Shown piece after piece: positions 10,771-21,959 of a DNA stretch of 64,000 nt. The notes below the pieces were generated by a model. The model saw only the letters and a list, made by a program, of their open reading frames with translations. It searched no databases and was not told where the DNA came from. The stretch is from Fallopia convolvulus (lineage: Eukaryota; Streptophyta; Magnoliopsida; Caryophyllales; Polygonaceae): the NCBI GenBank assembly GCA_964016875.1, contig OZ024721.1, positions 9,863,001 to 9,927,000 of the forward strand, read 5' to 3'. Both the position numbers and the translations under genes were made by a program. Every line of letters starts with the position of its first letter. Position 1 is the stretch's first letter.

Positions 10771-11740
10771 TATGCGTTAAAGACAGGTTAGACAAACTGA
10801 ATTTTGAATTAGGATTAATTGGCTTTTAAAATTTTAATTTAATATTTACCAATTCATTAATAATTTATATTTAAAATAGCTCAAATATAATAACTCATAA
10901 ACATGAAACCATGAAAACTTAGATGATAAATACATTGTGTTATACCATCAAGCCAAGCTTTTTTCCTGATCTAAAGGTAATTCACCTAAAGGTAATTCAC
11001 CTAATCTAATTGAGTAGGAGGTCTACTCAATTATAACCACAAACATAAACACACATTGTGTTATACCATCAAGCCAAGCTTTTTTCCCACACTACCAAAA
11101 GAGAGTACTAAAAGAGAGCAATCTTTTTTTTTAGGAAACAAAAGAAAAAAAAAAGGTAAAGAGAAGACATTTGATTGGCTGTTTTTTGACTCGGTGGGTT
11201 TGTTTGGACAAAACCCAAAAAGTCATTATAGTTTTATTAGCTAGCCTAGAGGTATAAAAATAGTACTAATAGAGAATCATTTGCGGAAAAAGAATAATAT
11301 CATTTGATAGAAATATCACCAATATATGGGGGTATGTGGGAGGTGGGTATTGGGTGTTCATCACCAACTTGGCAAAATAATTTATGGGATTTCTTAGTGG
11401 ACTTAAAACTTTTCATTTTTTCAATATGGTTTGTATTGTAGTAAGTGGGGTTGTGTCCTTTCAAGGGAACCTTTGAAGCAAAGTCCTCTCTTCAAAAAGA
11501 GCAATTTGGAGTGGCAACTTGAACCATTTTGGCCTTGATGATTGATATTCCATTAGTTCAATGGAATTGAACTATATATATGAAGTAACTTTTGTGGTTT
11601 ACCACACATAGGTCAATTTCAATTACGGTCGGCCATCAATCGTCATGTACCTACACTATCATGTACGATCATTTTCATTTTCTACACTTATTTTATTGTT
11701 ATTGCAAACAGAAGATGATTGACTGTGGTTTTTACCTTTT
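10771..11740. other. AT-rich spacer with small direct repeats
   Basis: No gene is seen. A 35 bp sequence starting ACATTGTGTTATACC occurs at 10932-10966 and again at 11053-11087. Between them CTAAAGGTAATTCAC is duplicated in tandem (about 10970-11000). The 62-codon frame at 11056-11244 starts inside the repeat and resembles nothing I know. Confidence 0.5.
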
Positions 11741-12033
11741 TTCAAGCTAAGTAAGTTTTTTTTTTGATTTGGTAAGAATTAGGATGCAAACCCATCAGGG
11801 TGGGCGTCCTAGAGCATCCTTTCGGATGAGAATCTGGAGTTCTGGATGATTCCATAGGTTGCATAGAGGTACAATATTGGAGCCTGTGGCTGAACCGTGC
11901 AATTTTATTAGCCACAGTATTGGAGCCTCTAGGCACACGTGAAATTTGAACTGATTGGAATCCCAAGAGGGATACCAAAATGTCAGCAATTATTATCTCT
12001 ATTTCCCACGGACAGTTCAAGCTAAGTAAGTTT
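11741..12033 (-). mobile_element. 5'-truncated retroposed fragment with RNase H-like coding end
   Basis: An 18 bp direct repeat, TTCAAGCTAAGTAAGTTT, flanks the segment at 11741-11758 and 12016-12033. The inserted strand (minus) ends in about 11 A residues next to one repeat. A long target duplication plus a poly(A) tail is the signature of LINE-type target-primed reverse transcription. The minus-strand frame contains a pattern (ILVSLLGFQSVQISRVPRGS, then NTVANKIARF) like the C-terminal RNase H-like region of plant non-LTR elements and related host proteins. It is either a dead LINE 3' end or a processed pseudogene, truncated to about 250 bp. Confidence 0.7.
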
Positions 12034-12303
12034 GTTTCACGTTAAATAACCTTAGATCTTTATTTTTATAACGATAAGTAATCGAAATAGTTAGTACTTG
12101 TTTGGTTAAAGTTTAAAATCACATGATTGTGAAAATCTCAAGAAGTAACTTTTAATATATGCGTTTGATTGGATTATTTTTACAGAAAAAATCCAAGTAC
12201 TTAAATTCCCACGAATTTCAATTCCTTTAAAATGGGGAAATTGAAATTACCATGGTATGGTGGGTAAGATTAACTTCCTCCATTTTTATTTAAATGGTTC
12301 GGC

Positions 12304-12471
12304 TAATGTGTGCCCATGGGCACACAATAATCATACTAACTTTGGAAATTATTTAAAAACCATTCCCTAAATTGAAATTAATAAACCCTTTTTGAAAAAA
12401 ATTAAAATTAACAAACAAAATCAGATTTACCAAAAAGAATATCTTTATTGTGTGCCCATGGGTACACATTA
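12304..12471. mobile_element. 168 bp MITE with self-palindromic inverted ends
   Basis: The left end TAATGTGTGCCCATGGGCAC and the reverse complement of the right end TAATGTGTACCCATGGGCAC are nearly identical over about 27 bp. Each end itself contains the palindrome GTGTGCCCATGGGCACAC or a one-base variant. The core is A/T-rich and non-coding. I cannot assign a superfamily securely; a TA or TAA duplication may be included in the ends. Confidence 0.6.
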
Positions 12472-12781
12472 GAAATTCCCTTATTTAAGTTATTTTTTTC
12501 TTTTTCCCCTTTTAAATTATAAATTTCTTATTACCCTTGAGTTACATTACTATTTTTTATGGATAAGAGTTCTTATAGTAGTTTTAAATATATTCCTATG
12601 ATTTTCTCTTTCAACCAAACATGTTGTAGCAATTTAATTATTAGGTAATCAATTATAACCAAACACATTTTGACAAATCTCATGAAATTCAATTACCGGG
12701 AATTATATTTCATACGAATTAAATTCCTAAGATTTCTACTTTCTGTGTTTAACCAAACGAGCACTTAATGCATCTCCAACA

Positions 12782-13467
12782 TCTATACAACTATAAAAAC
12801 TCTCCCTCTTAAGAACAATAAATGTTCTACTTTTTAAATGCAAACTAATTATCCTAGTAATATATTCTAATGGGTTTACATATACTCCTTATTAAAATAA
12901 TAATTAAAAATACTCTAAATTACAAAAGGCCTCTAATAAATATTGAAAAATATTATTTAATTTAATAACGCTTCTTTCTTGCTACTTAAATGTATAAACG
13001 GTCTCATATTTCTCAATCGATCAATATCAATAAAAATAAATTTAAATTATAATCTAACTAAACATGGAAAAATATAAGCAAGTTGGTTTTAAGAAAATGT
13101 CAAAATTAAACATGCTCCAAAAAACATCACAACTGAAATACACGACCCTAAAAATACAAAGTAAAAAAAAATATATCATTACATCAATTATAATCATACA
13201 ACTATATACTTGTATCTATATGCTTAACCTTTCATAAACAAATGTTTACGACTCATAATATATTTTTTCTGCACCAAATCAACCATTCAAAATTAAGGTT
13301 TAAATCCAATTTCCTTTCATTACCTTTTTCATCAAATCAAACATATATTTTTTATTTCTATTCTAATTCAAATAATATACACATTTATTTATGTCCGCTT
13401 ATAAAATTAATAACCATAAACACGAAATTTAATCCCGTCCATCGGACGGGATAAGCCATCTATCTAG
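12782..13467 (+). mobile_element. Non-autonomous Helitron-like element
   Basis: The 3' end has the Helitron layout: a short hairpin CCCGTCCATCGGACGGG (13435-13450) about 13 bp before a terminal CTAG (13464-13467), followed by T. A matching 5' end starting TCTATACAACTATAAAAAC directly after an A is at 12782, giving insertion between A and T. No Rep/helicase is encoded. The 3' end is convincing; the 5' end is a best guess. Confidence 0.55.
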
Positions 13468-14082
13468 TCTAATTGAAAATTATGAATTTCGAAAATTTAA
13501 ATTCATTTTTTTGCCCCAATAGTTTCCCTATCTAATTTTGTATAATAATGTGTGAGAGAGAAAATTTAATGTGTCAACTCTCCAATTTCAAACGTGATAC
13601 TCTATTTATATTTTTATTTTATTACAAAAAAATTAACAATCTTAATTGGTGTGACTAAAGTAGCGATATTTTTTATTTAATTGGTATCACTAAAGTAGTG
13701 AGATTTTTTTTAATCGGATTTACAAGTTGATTTTATGACTCACAAAATCACTAAACTATTAAACTACCACTAAAACTTCATATTAGATGAATCAAAATAT
13801 TTTTTTTATTGATCAACTATGACATTTTAGATGGTGATTTGGATAACATTCAATAATTGATTTTATTTTTGTTTTTATTTTAGATTGTAGGTTAAATGAT
13901 GTGAGATTTTTTATTTAATTGATATCGTTTACAACTTGTCAAAAGACATTTTCAATTGACATTAGAATGTGGATGTGAGCATAAGTCAAAATTAACCATG
14001 CATAATGGAAGAATCAATTTCTAATTTATTTTGATTCGACACGGTACATGTTTGTATCTAGATCTAAATAACTTAAACAAAA

Positions 14083-14139
<57 letters not shown>

Positions 14140-14560
14140 AATTGAATGTAACAAAAAAATGGTTGAGTTGATAGTTTTTGAAATGCAATTTGAAGCAACG
14201 AGTCATAAAATATATTTTGAAAGTGAGATACATATGAGAAAGTAAAGAATGTATAAATGACATAATAAAAGTAATGAGATTTATAGTCAGAGATTGTTTA
14301 ATAAATTTTGCATCCTTATTGGTCAAATTAAAAAACTATTTATTTATTATGGTAAAATATAAATAGCAAATTAATTGGCACTTTTAGTGATCATCTTCGC
14401 GACCTAGTGATAAATTTTAGTGCTCCCTTCGCTAAGATTTATATTTTTATATGTTTTCACACATATTAAAAAAATTATTTCTTATCAAAATACACTCGTT
14501 AATTATTTTTCACAACACACACTTATTATTTATTATTTAAGGGTGTCAGAGCCCAGTTAA
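13468..14560. other. AT-rich spacer with a TA microsatellite
   Basis: Non-coding AT-rich DNA. An uninterrupted (TA)n run of about 50 bp occupies 14084-14135. No other structure was recognised. Confidence 0.6.
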
Positions 14561-15020
14561 TTGCTAAGCTCCCATCTAACTTTGTGTAAATCGTTAGTTT
14601 TAACTCAAATTGAATAAATTTAATTCCCGCTTTGCTTTGTCTAGGAGTATGACATTGAAAATTGTCCTAGACACAATCTATGAATTAATTAATGAATTCA
14701 AGGAGTAAATTTGGAAATTTTTATCAAATATACCATGTTTTAAAAATCCTGCTTATGTCTTGTCCGATTAGATTTTGCCAATGCTAGAAGGTCTTAATCC
14801 GCTTAGCTTTTTAACCCACATAGGTCTCCATTTGGGCTCGTATAGGCAATTTAGGCCGTCTAGATGCTAGACAACTATCTTGATAGGAATTTAATATCTT
14901 TATTTCCCTCTCAACAAATCCAATTTCTTAGATAACTAGTTTTTTCAATGAAATATAGAGTTTAAAGGGATACATAGATTTTAATAGTGGGAGTATTTAA
15001 CAAAATGATTCAATTTCTAA
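14560..15020 (+). repeat. Direct repeat, copy 1 (flanks the Tat element)
   Basis: This diverged repeat of about 460 bp recurs at about 24960-25375 in the same orientation. Landmarks in both copies are TTTGCTTTGTC, GAAAATTGTCCTAGA, AATTCAAGGAGTAAATTTGG and, near the end, TATTTAACAAAATGATTC. The plus-strand Tat element starts just after this copy (15031). Confidence 0.7.
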
Positions 15021-15030
15021 TGATGGTGTA

Positions 15031-15502
15031 TGTTAGGCCCAAAAATCCATCGGCCCATCTGGTAATCCGAGCCCATAAGTACACAAAGAAGTCACCAACC
15101 GTGCTGAACGAGACAAGATCCTGGAAAGAGAGAAGTCCTCAGTCATCCGATGGAAGGAAGAAAGCATCCGTCACAGAGCGAAGAGATCTGTTCAGAAGAC
15201 GCTGGTGAGAGTACTCCGAGCCTTCGATATATACGGGAAGTGGGAAGTTAGTTACAAGATGCGCCCTAGGAATCCGGAGATCGTGATACACGAGAAGTAA
15301 CCGTTGTAGTTCAGATGTATATACGAAAAATTATGTATTTTGGGAAATAATCAAGAACAACACGAAAAAACCAATCGCTTGAGGAGATCATTGCTCTCTG
15401 TTTTTGTGAATTCCATACTCATTTGAACTTGTGATTTCCTTTGAATTCGATCGTGCCCCAATTCAGGGCAAAGGTATGTTAATCAAATTTTTGTCCAAAA
15501 CA
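15031..15502 (+). repeat. 5' LTR of the plus-strand Tat element
   Basis: It starts TGTTAGGCCCAAAAATCC and ends CCAAAACA. The primer site begins within a few bases (TTTGGCGCCCACCG, about 15504-15517). It is nearly identical to 24191-24643 until that copy breaks off. Confidence 0.85.
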
Positions 15503-15580
15503 ATTTGGCGCCCACCGTAGGGCACAACGATCAAAAAAAGATCTAGTTCTTTGCATCAGAAAAAGTTTCGGAAGGTCGCC

Positions 15581-17344
15581 ATGAGCAACCCTAATGAAGG
15601 CGGTCAAGAGCTAGTTACTGGAGAGGATGGAGGTGCACACCAGGACGCATCGACAACCCTTTGCCTCGAATTGTCCGAATTCGCTTAGAGGCTCCAAGCT
15701 CCGGAGAAAGAGCTGTCTGATCAACGCGCTTGTAACGAGAAGCACAAAGCAAGTATTGAGCAATTAATCGCTGACAATGACGGTTCCGTGTCCTCTGTCG
15801 GCCAGCGTGCTCGAGCAATGGATCGAACCCGAAACAGTGGGGGAGAGGGTTCTTCTGGGAACCATACCAGCCGTCACAGAGGAAATCCTGATTTGGAGTT
15901 CGTTACCCCGCCAGCAACGGTTCCTGGAGTACCATCATTCACCCCAACACAGGGGAACCCTGCCGGCGAAGGGGCAAGAGCACCCATACGCCTGCGATCG
16001 GCACGAGAGGTTAGTCCCCGATGCTTGGAAGATTAAACCATGGACGATGACGAGGATTGGGACCGCCGTCGTCCCATAGATCTCGAGAATATCATTCGGA
16101 ACCAATTCAAGATGTTCACCGAGCAGTTGTTGAAGATACCCGGGGTCCCGCGGCCCATAGAGAAAGAAGCGGTTGACGACTACGATGAGTTGCCTTTCGC
16201 TCCCCACATCGCTCAGATTGAGATACCAAAGAAGTTTTCGGTGCCCAGTATGACTTCATACGACGGCACGGGGGATCCTAACGTGCATGTGGCCATATTC
16301 AAGCAAAAGATGATGACCAGCGCGGTACCGTACCATTCCTGCGAAGCGTTGATGTGCAAGGGGTTCGGAGCCTCCCTCGCGGGACCAACCGTGAAATAGT
16401 TCGTTAATCTCCCAAGAGGAAGCATCCGTTCTTTCGCCGAGTTAATGGACTCATTCCGGGTGCAGTTCGCCAGTAGTCGGAGATTCAAGAAGCAGTCTAG
16501 TGACTTGTACCGGGTTATCCAGAAGAAGGAGGAGTCCACCCGGGAGTACCTGGACCGGTTTAACCGAGAGAAGATTTCCATCCCGCACTGTGATGTGCCG
16601 AAGACGATGGAAGCTTTCCGTCAGGGGGTAAATCAAGACGGAGATCTCTACAAAGAGCTCACTAGACACCCTTGTCACAACTTCGAGGATGTGAAAACCA
16701 AAGCTTTGGATCAAATCAGGCTCGAGGAGGATTTGAAGATGAGAAAACCCGCGAGTGTCTAGGAGAGGGTAGATAAGAAGGCAGTGCCAGATCACCGCCG
16801 AGAGCGTCGTGACCAACCATACCGGCGCCCTCACCCTGACGCGGTGAAGGTAAACGTCGCCGAAACCAGACCGGCCAAGCCGTTACCGCCAAAGTATGAT
16901 GAGTTCAACCTGGGTATACCCCCCGAGGACCTTGTGAAGAATATAGCTCAGACAATACGAGGCATTAGGTGGACGAAGAGGAATGAAAAGCCCTACCCAA
17001 ACAAGGATATGAGTAGGTGGTGTGACTTCCATGATGACTACGGCCGTGTGACCAAGGAATGCATCGCCCTGAGAAGAGAGATTGCCTACCTTGTATCTCG
17101 GGGAAGGATTACAGAAGTCGCGCCATATGTGCAAGTTCCCCCAGATGTCGTGGAAGTTTCACGCGCGGGAAGGCCAGCGTCGCCGGTGCCAACAAAAGTC
17201 GTGAACGTAATCACCGGAGGGTCAAATGTGTGCGGTCTCACTTACTCAGCAGCTAAGAGGAACGCACGAGAAAGCACCTTTCCTTGCCCAGCGTGTAAGA
17301 AGGATGACGCCTTCAACCTCGCAATACATTTTGACGAGGATGAC
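15581..17344 (+). pseudogene. Tat gag (capsid/nucleocapsid), broken by stops
   Basis: From the ATG at 15581 the gag reading frame continues across in-frame stops at about 15688, 16034, 16397 and 16760. The capsid-like part (about 16230-16750) has the retrotransposon gag pattern: YDGTGDP, then a conserved block ending in a TAG where related proteins have Trp, then FAELMDSF and REYLDRFNRE. A zinc-knuckle-like CDFH...KECIALRREI lies near 17028-17090. In a live element Gag would package the RNA. The same frame runs on into protease, showing a single gag-pol frame. Confidence 0.75.
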
Positions 17345-17812
17345 GTCAATGGTATTGACGGACCCCATCATGACGGCCTCGTGATTTCTCTGTCAATCGG
17401 AAACGTCTTAATGAAGCGAGTCCTTATCGACACCGGGAGCTCAACCAATATCATGACGTTGGAGGCTTTGAAAGGAATGGGTCTGAGCGAAAAAGATGTG
17501 GAGAGAAATCCCACAACACTTGTAGGCTTTAGCGGAGAAGTGAAGCACACCGTAGGAGACATCGTCCTTCCCACATACGCAAAGGGCGTAAATATCCAGG
17601 TTAGGTACTCTGTTATGGATTGCCCTTCATGTTATAATATAATAATGGGAAGACCATGGCTTCATGACATGAGAGCCGTCCCATCCACTTACCACCAAAC
17701 AGTGAAGTTCCCAACTCCGTGGGGGGTTCAAGAGATCCGTGGTGATCAAAGAACGTCCCGGGAGTGTTACAAATCGGCGCTGAAACCAGCCGCCGGTCAA
17801 AAGTCCACCTAG
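17345..17812 (+). pseudogene. Tat aspartic protease domain
   Basis: The active-site motif is LIDTGSSTNIM (about 17427-17459), followed by the usual flap region and the IIMGRPWLHDM element near 17641. It is in frame with gag upstream and RT downstream; the TAG at 17810 separates it from RT. The family enzyme cleaves the Gag-Pol polyprotein as a dimer. The domain itself is uninterrupted. Confidence 0.8.
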
Positions 17813-17881
17813 AAATTAAAGGAGGCCATTAACCCTACCATTCTAAAAGAAAAAGAAAAGAAACATGAGCAGGTAGAGGAA

Positions 17882-18694
17882 GTGGCCCTATACCAATCCG
17901 ACCTCAATCGGTCCGTAAAGATTGGAAAAGATTTGGAGCCAATTATGAAAAGCGAGTTGATAAACTTCCTCAGTAAGAACTCGGAGTGTTTTGCTTGGTC
18001 CCATGAGGATATGGTGGGAATCGATCCGGATGTCATCACGCACCGATTAAATGTGGACCCCAGTCACCCACCAGTAAAACAGAAGAGGAGGAAGTTCGCT
18101 GCTGAGAGAAATAAGATAGTGGATGAAGAAGTGAGAAAGTTGATGGAAACAGGAAAGATCAAAGAAGTCAAGTATCCTGAATGGTTGGCGAACGTAGTCG
18201 TCGTTCCCAAGAAGAACGGGAAGTGGAGGATGTGCGTAGATTTCACGGATTTGAATAAGGCTTGTCCCAAGGATTCATTTCCGTTACCTCACATAGACGC
18301 CCTGGTGGACCCCACAGCGGGTCATGAGCTGCTGACTTTCATGGACGCCTTCAGTGGATACAACCAGATCCGGATGGAAGAAAGTGATCAGGAGAAGACA
18401 TCCTTCATCACCAGTAAGGGAACGTACTGCTATAAGGTGATGCCCTTTGGGTTGCGGAATGATGGGGCCACATATCAAAGGCTGGTGAACAAAATGTTTC
18501 AAGACCAAATCGGAGAAACTATGGAGGTATACATAGATGATATGCTCGTCAAGTCAAAGAAAGTTGTAGACCATAGAAGTCATCTGGAGAAAGCTTTTGA
18601 AATCCTGAAGCAATTTCACATGAAGTTGAACCCACAGAAGTGTACGTTCGGCGTGAAGTCGGGAAAATTCCTAGGGTATTTAGTCACCCAGTGA
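17882..18694 (+). pseudogene. Tat reverse transcriptase domain
   Basis: The motifs appear in order: VVVVPKKNGKWRMCVDFTDL, then a PLPHID segment, FMDAFSGYNQI, MPFGLRNDGATYQRL and the catalytic YIDDM with two Asp residues near 18533. A thumb-like segment with KCTFGVKSGKFLGYLV follows. The TGA at 18692 falls where family members usually continue with an Arg-Gly-Ile sequence, so it is probably a nonsense mutation. The palm is otherwise complete, but the element as a whole cannot make a functional polyprotein. Confidence 0.85.
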
Positions 18695-18736
18695 GGGATA
18701 GTAGCCAGCCCCGAGCAGGTTCGAGCAATAACGACG

Positions 18737-19220
18737 TTGAAATCCCCCAGGTGTGTAAAAGACGTCCAAAAGCTCACTAGGCAGATCGCGGCCTTGAACA
18801 GGTTCATATCTAAGTCAGCAGACCGATGCTGTCTCTTCTACGAAGTACTTAGAAAAAACAAGTGCTTCCAATGGACTCTCAGACATGAAGAGGCTTTCCA
18901 AGAACTGAAGAACTACTTCTCTAATCGTCTGATCTTGGCTAAACCCGAAGAAGGAGAAGCTCTGCCCTTGTACCTAGCCGTCACTAAAAAAAGCTATCAG
19001 TGGGGTGTTGGTCCGAGAACAAGATGGGCAGCAACAGCCCGTGTACTATGTCAGTAGAACTCTCCTGTCATCCGAGACTCGATACTCTTCCTTGGAAAAG
19101 TTGGTCCTTGCCCTAGTCATGTGCTCCAACAAGCTTCGTCCGTACTTTGAGGCCCACCCGATAGTGGTAAGAACTACACGTCTTTTGAAGACAGTAATGC
19201 ACAATCCCGAATTCACATGA
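18737..19220 (+). pseudogene. Tat first (Ty3-type) RNase H domain, frameshifted
   Basis: This is the connection and first RNase H region. It starts with LNRFISKSADRCCLFYEVLR and continues to the YYVSRTLLSSETRYSSLEKL block. The frame changes near 19010-19020, and a TGA lies at about 19218. In Ty3/gypsy elements this domain removes the RNA strand. Plant Tat elements keep it as a degenerate tether and add a second RNase H downstream, as here. Confidence 0.7.
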
Positions 19221-19361
19221 AGAATGGCCAAGTGGGCGATTCACTTGAGTGGGTTCGATATTAAGTACGAGCCTAGAACCGCTTTGAAATCTCAGGCGCT
19301 GGCTGATTTTGTGGTTGATTTTAGTCCTATGACGGAAGAAGGATCTGATCCAACATAGCTA

Positions 19362-19892
19362 ATGACGCTAGAAGCTAAGTCTCCTGTCAAATGGACGCTT
19401 CATACGGATGGCGCTTCTAACGCTGGGGGAACAGGGATAGGAGTAGTCCTAAAATCAACACAGGGGGATAGGGTGGCACAATCCGTGAGGTGTACGTTTG
19501 AAGCCACGAACAATGAAATGGAGTATGAAGCTCTGATCTTTGGGCTAACCCTCGCCAAGGACCTGGGCATACAACAGATAGAGGTCAAGTGCGACTCGTT
19601 ATTGATAGTCAATTAAGTTCTGGGGCTGTACGAAGCAAGGGATGAAAGGATGGCAGCTTATCTAGATGAAGTCAAAAATCTGATTCCTCGTTTCGAGAAG
19701 GTTTCCTTTGCACTGATCCCAAGAGAGCAGAATGCTCAAGCAGATTCCCTTGCCCGCCTGGCGTCAGCCATCGATCCCGATGAGTACCCTGTAATCTCGA
19801 TGGTTCACATCATGGTCCCCGCCATAAGAAGAACTCACACTAGTGATAGCAAGAAGTCTGAGAGAATGATCGATGAAGTCAGTCTTCTCTGA
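19362..19892 (+). pseudogene. Tat second (archaeal-type) RNase H domain
   Basis: It begins WTLHTDGASNAGGTGIGVVL (catalytic Asp in TDGAS), then NNEMEYEALIFGL (catalytic Glu) and VKCDSLLIVN (third acidic residue). A TAA at 19614 sits where relatives have Gln. The rest (AYLDEVKNLIPRFEKV to NAQADSLARLAS, with the C-terminal Asp) follows to about 19780. This added RNase H is diagnostic for the Tat lineage. Confidence 0.8.
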
Positions 19893-19912
19893 GCTGCCCC
19901 CACAACATCTTC

Positions 19913-21097
19913 ATGAGCAGTGACGACGTTGACGCCAGAAGTTACCGGAATGATCCCGATCCAGACCTGCCCCTGAACGGATCAAACGGAGAGAGAGCTC
20001 CCTTCGATCCCTCGGAGACTAACGGAGCACCTTGGACTCAGCCGTACCTAGATTGGCTAACCAAAGGAAAGCTTCCGGAAGACAAAATTGAAGCTAAGTT
20101 GCTAAAGATTAAGGCCACCAAGTTCACGGTAGAAGGCGGGAAACTGTTCCACAAATCGGCGGTGGGAACTCTACAACGTTCCCTAGCTAAAGAAGGTGTT
20201 CAGAGACTTCTTGAAGAACTCCATGAAGGAGATTGTGGAAACCATACCGGAGGGAGAAGTCTATCCAACAAAGCCCTTAGACAAGGATGGTTTTGGCCTA
20301 CTATGAGGAAAGATGCCGTAGACTTCTGCCGTAAGTGTGATGCCTGTCAAAGGCACGCGTCGACCGCTCACCAACCTCCTGAGCCACTCTACCCCACAGT
20401 TACACCATGGCCCTTGATGCGCTGGGGGATGGACATAGTCGGGAAGTTACCCCCTTCATCCGGACAGAGAGTGTTCTTCCTTGCTATGACCGATTACTTC
20501 TCCAAGTGGATCGAAGCTGAAGCTTATCGAGAGATCAAAGATAAACAGGTGATATCTTTCATTATCAGAAATATCCTCTGTCGTTTCGGGGTACCCGCGG
20601 AGATTGTATGCGACAATGGCTCTCAATTCATAAGCCAGAGAACCAGTGACTTTTGCAGTCACTAGAAAATCAGTCTGGTCACCTCAACCCCCTGCTATCC
20701 CCAATCAAATGGGCAGGCCGAGGCTAGCAACAAAGTGATCGTAAATAATCTGAAGAAGAGGCTCGCGAAAGCTAAAGGAAACTGGGCTGATGAGCTCCCG
20801 TACGTTCTTTGGGCCGATCGCACAACGCCGAAGGTCGCGACTGGTCAGTCTCCTTTCTCTTTAACACACGGATGCGAAGCGGTCATTCCCGCCGAAATTC
20901 TCATCCCAACTGCTCGTACCAGCTTTATGACCGAAGAACGTAATCATCTGGAGCTGTTGGTTGATTTAGATACCTCAGGCGAACTTCGTGACCAAGCTCG
21001 GTTACAATTGGCAAGACACAAGCAGCAGGTCACCCGAAGCTATAACCAGAACGTTAAGATCCGGACTTTCCGGGTCGGTGATTGGGTACTACGATGA
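19913..21097 (+). pseudogene. Tat integrase, interrupted
   Basis: The zinc-binding HHCC part (GNHTGGRSLSNKALRQGWFW...CRKCDACQ) lies at about 20225-20350. The catalytic core follows with WGMDIVGKLP and VCDNGSQFIS, and the last acidic residue near NGQAEASNKV at about 20712. A TAG at about 20663 splits the core, and the C-terminal RVGDWVL segment ends at 21097. The frame differs from the second RNase H, so a frameshift lies near 19900. Integrase would insert the cDNA; this copy is dead. Confidence 0.8.
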
Positions 21098-21959
21098 GTC
21101 TTCCAAAACTCCCATGAAACCAAGGTGCTTACCAGCTAGAATCCAAGGATTGAGAAGCCATCCCTAGGAGCTGGAACGCAATACATTTGAAGAAGCATCA
21201 CTTCTGAGGGAGAACTCCTTTTATCGGAGCGAAGACCTCCTCGAATCCTCAGCGGAAGGTTCTCAACGTCAGATGTTCAAGACACTAGAGGTCACTAGTC
21301 CGCAATTTATTATCTTGATTTTGCTCTAAATTCGTCCTTCTTAGTGTGTTCAACTTATTTGTGTGAAGACTCTTTGTTGTGTGATTTCTATGCTATAGTT
21401 TGCTCTTATCGAATGAATGACGTTAATGCATCCCCGTTTGATCAACTTTACTTTCTCTTTGCATGAATAGAACTAGAAAATCCAAAGTATATTTTATTTA
21501 CATATAGAGGGCCTTATACAATCAAATACAAGTTCAAAGCAACAAAGGTAACCAATCCTAGACTAAAGACGTCTCTAATCGACTGTCCTTCCCGAGCGCA
21601 CGTCCCAACGCGATACTCGTTACACGCTTGGAAACTTAATCGGTAAACGCACCTGCCACCCGTGACCAGAGGCTTCTGCAGGAGTCCTCGTCTTGAAGCC
21701 TTCTATCCGAAGCACCCATCCGTCCTAAAAATTCATGCGCACAATGGAAGGACAATACCAAATGAAAGTACGCAAGAAAGAAAAACATGCATGCATCAAA
21801 ACTAATTACTTCCTCTTCCTGAGGAAGAGGAGACGTCCAGACAAAGGACAAACATTGTTCACGGCCTCTATGCGGCCTATACGCGTCACCAGAAGTTTGT
21901 TCAAACAAACACACAAAAAAACACCATCATAAGAAATCTTTTACAAGGGCACATGGCCC

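Noticed and set aside
13242..13454. 70-codon ORF
   Set aside because: AT-rich, overlaps the Helitron-like 3' hairpin, no domain.
14084..14135. TA run as a promoter or origin
   Set aside because: It is a simple (TA)n microsatellite with no neighbouring gene.
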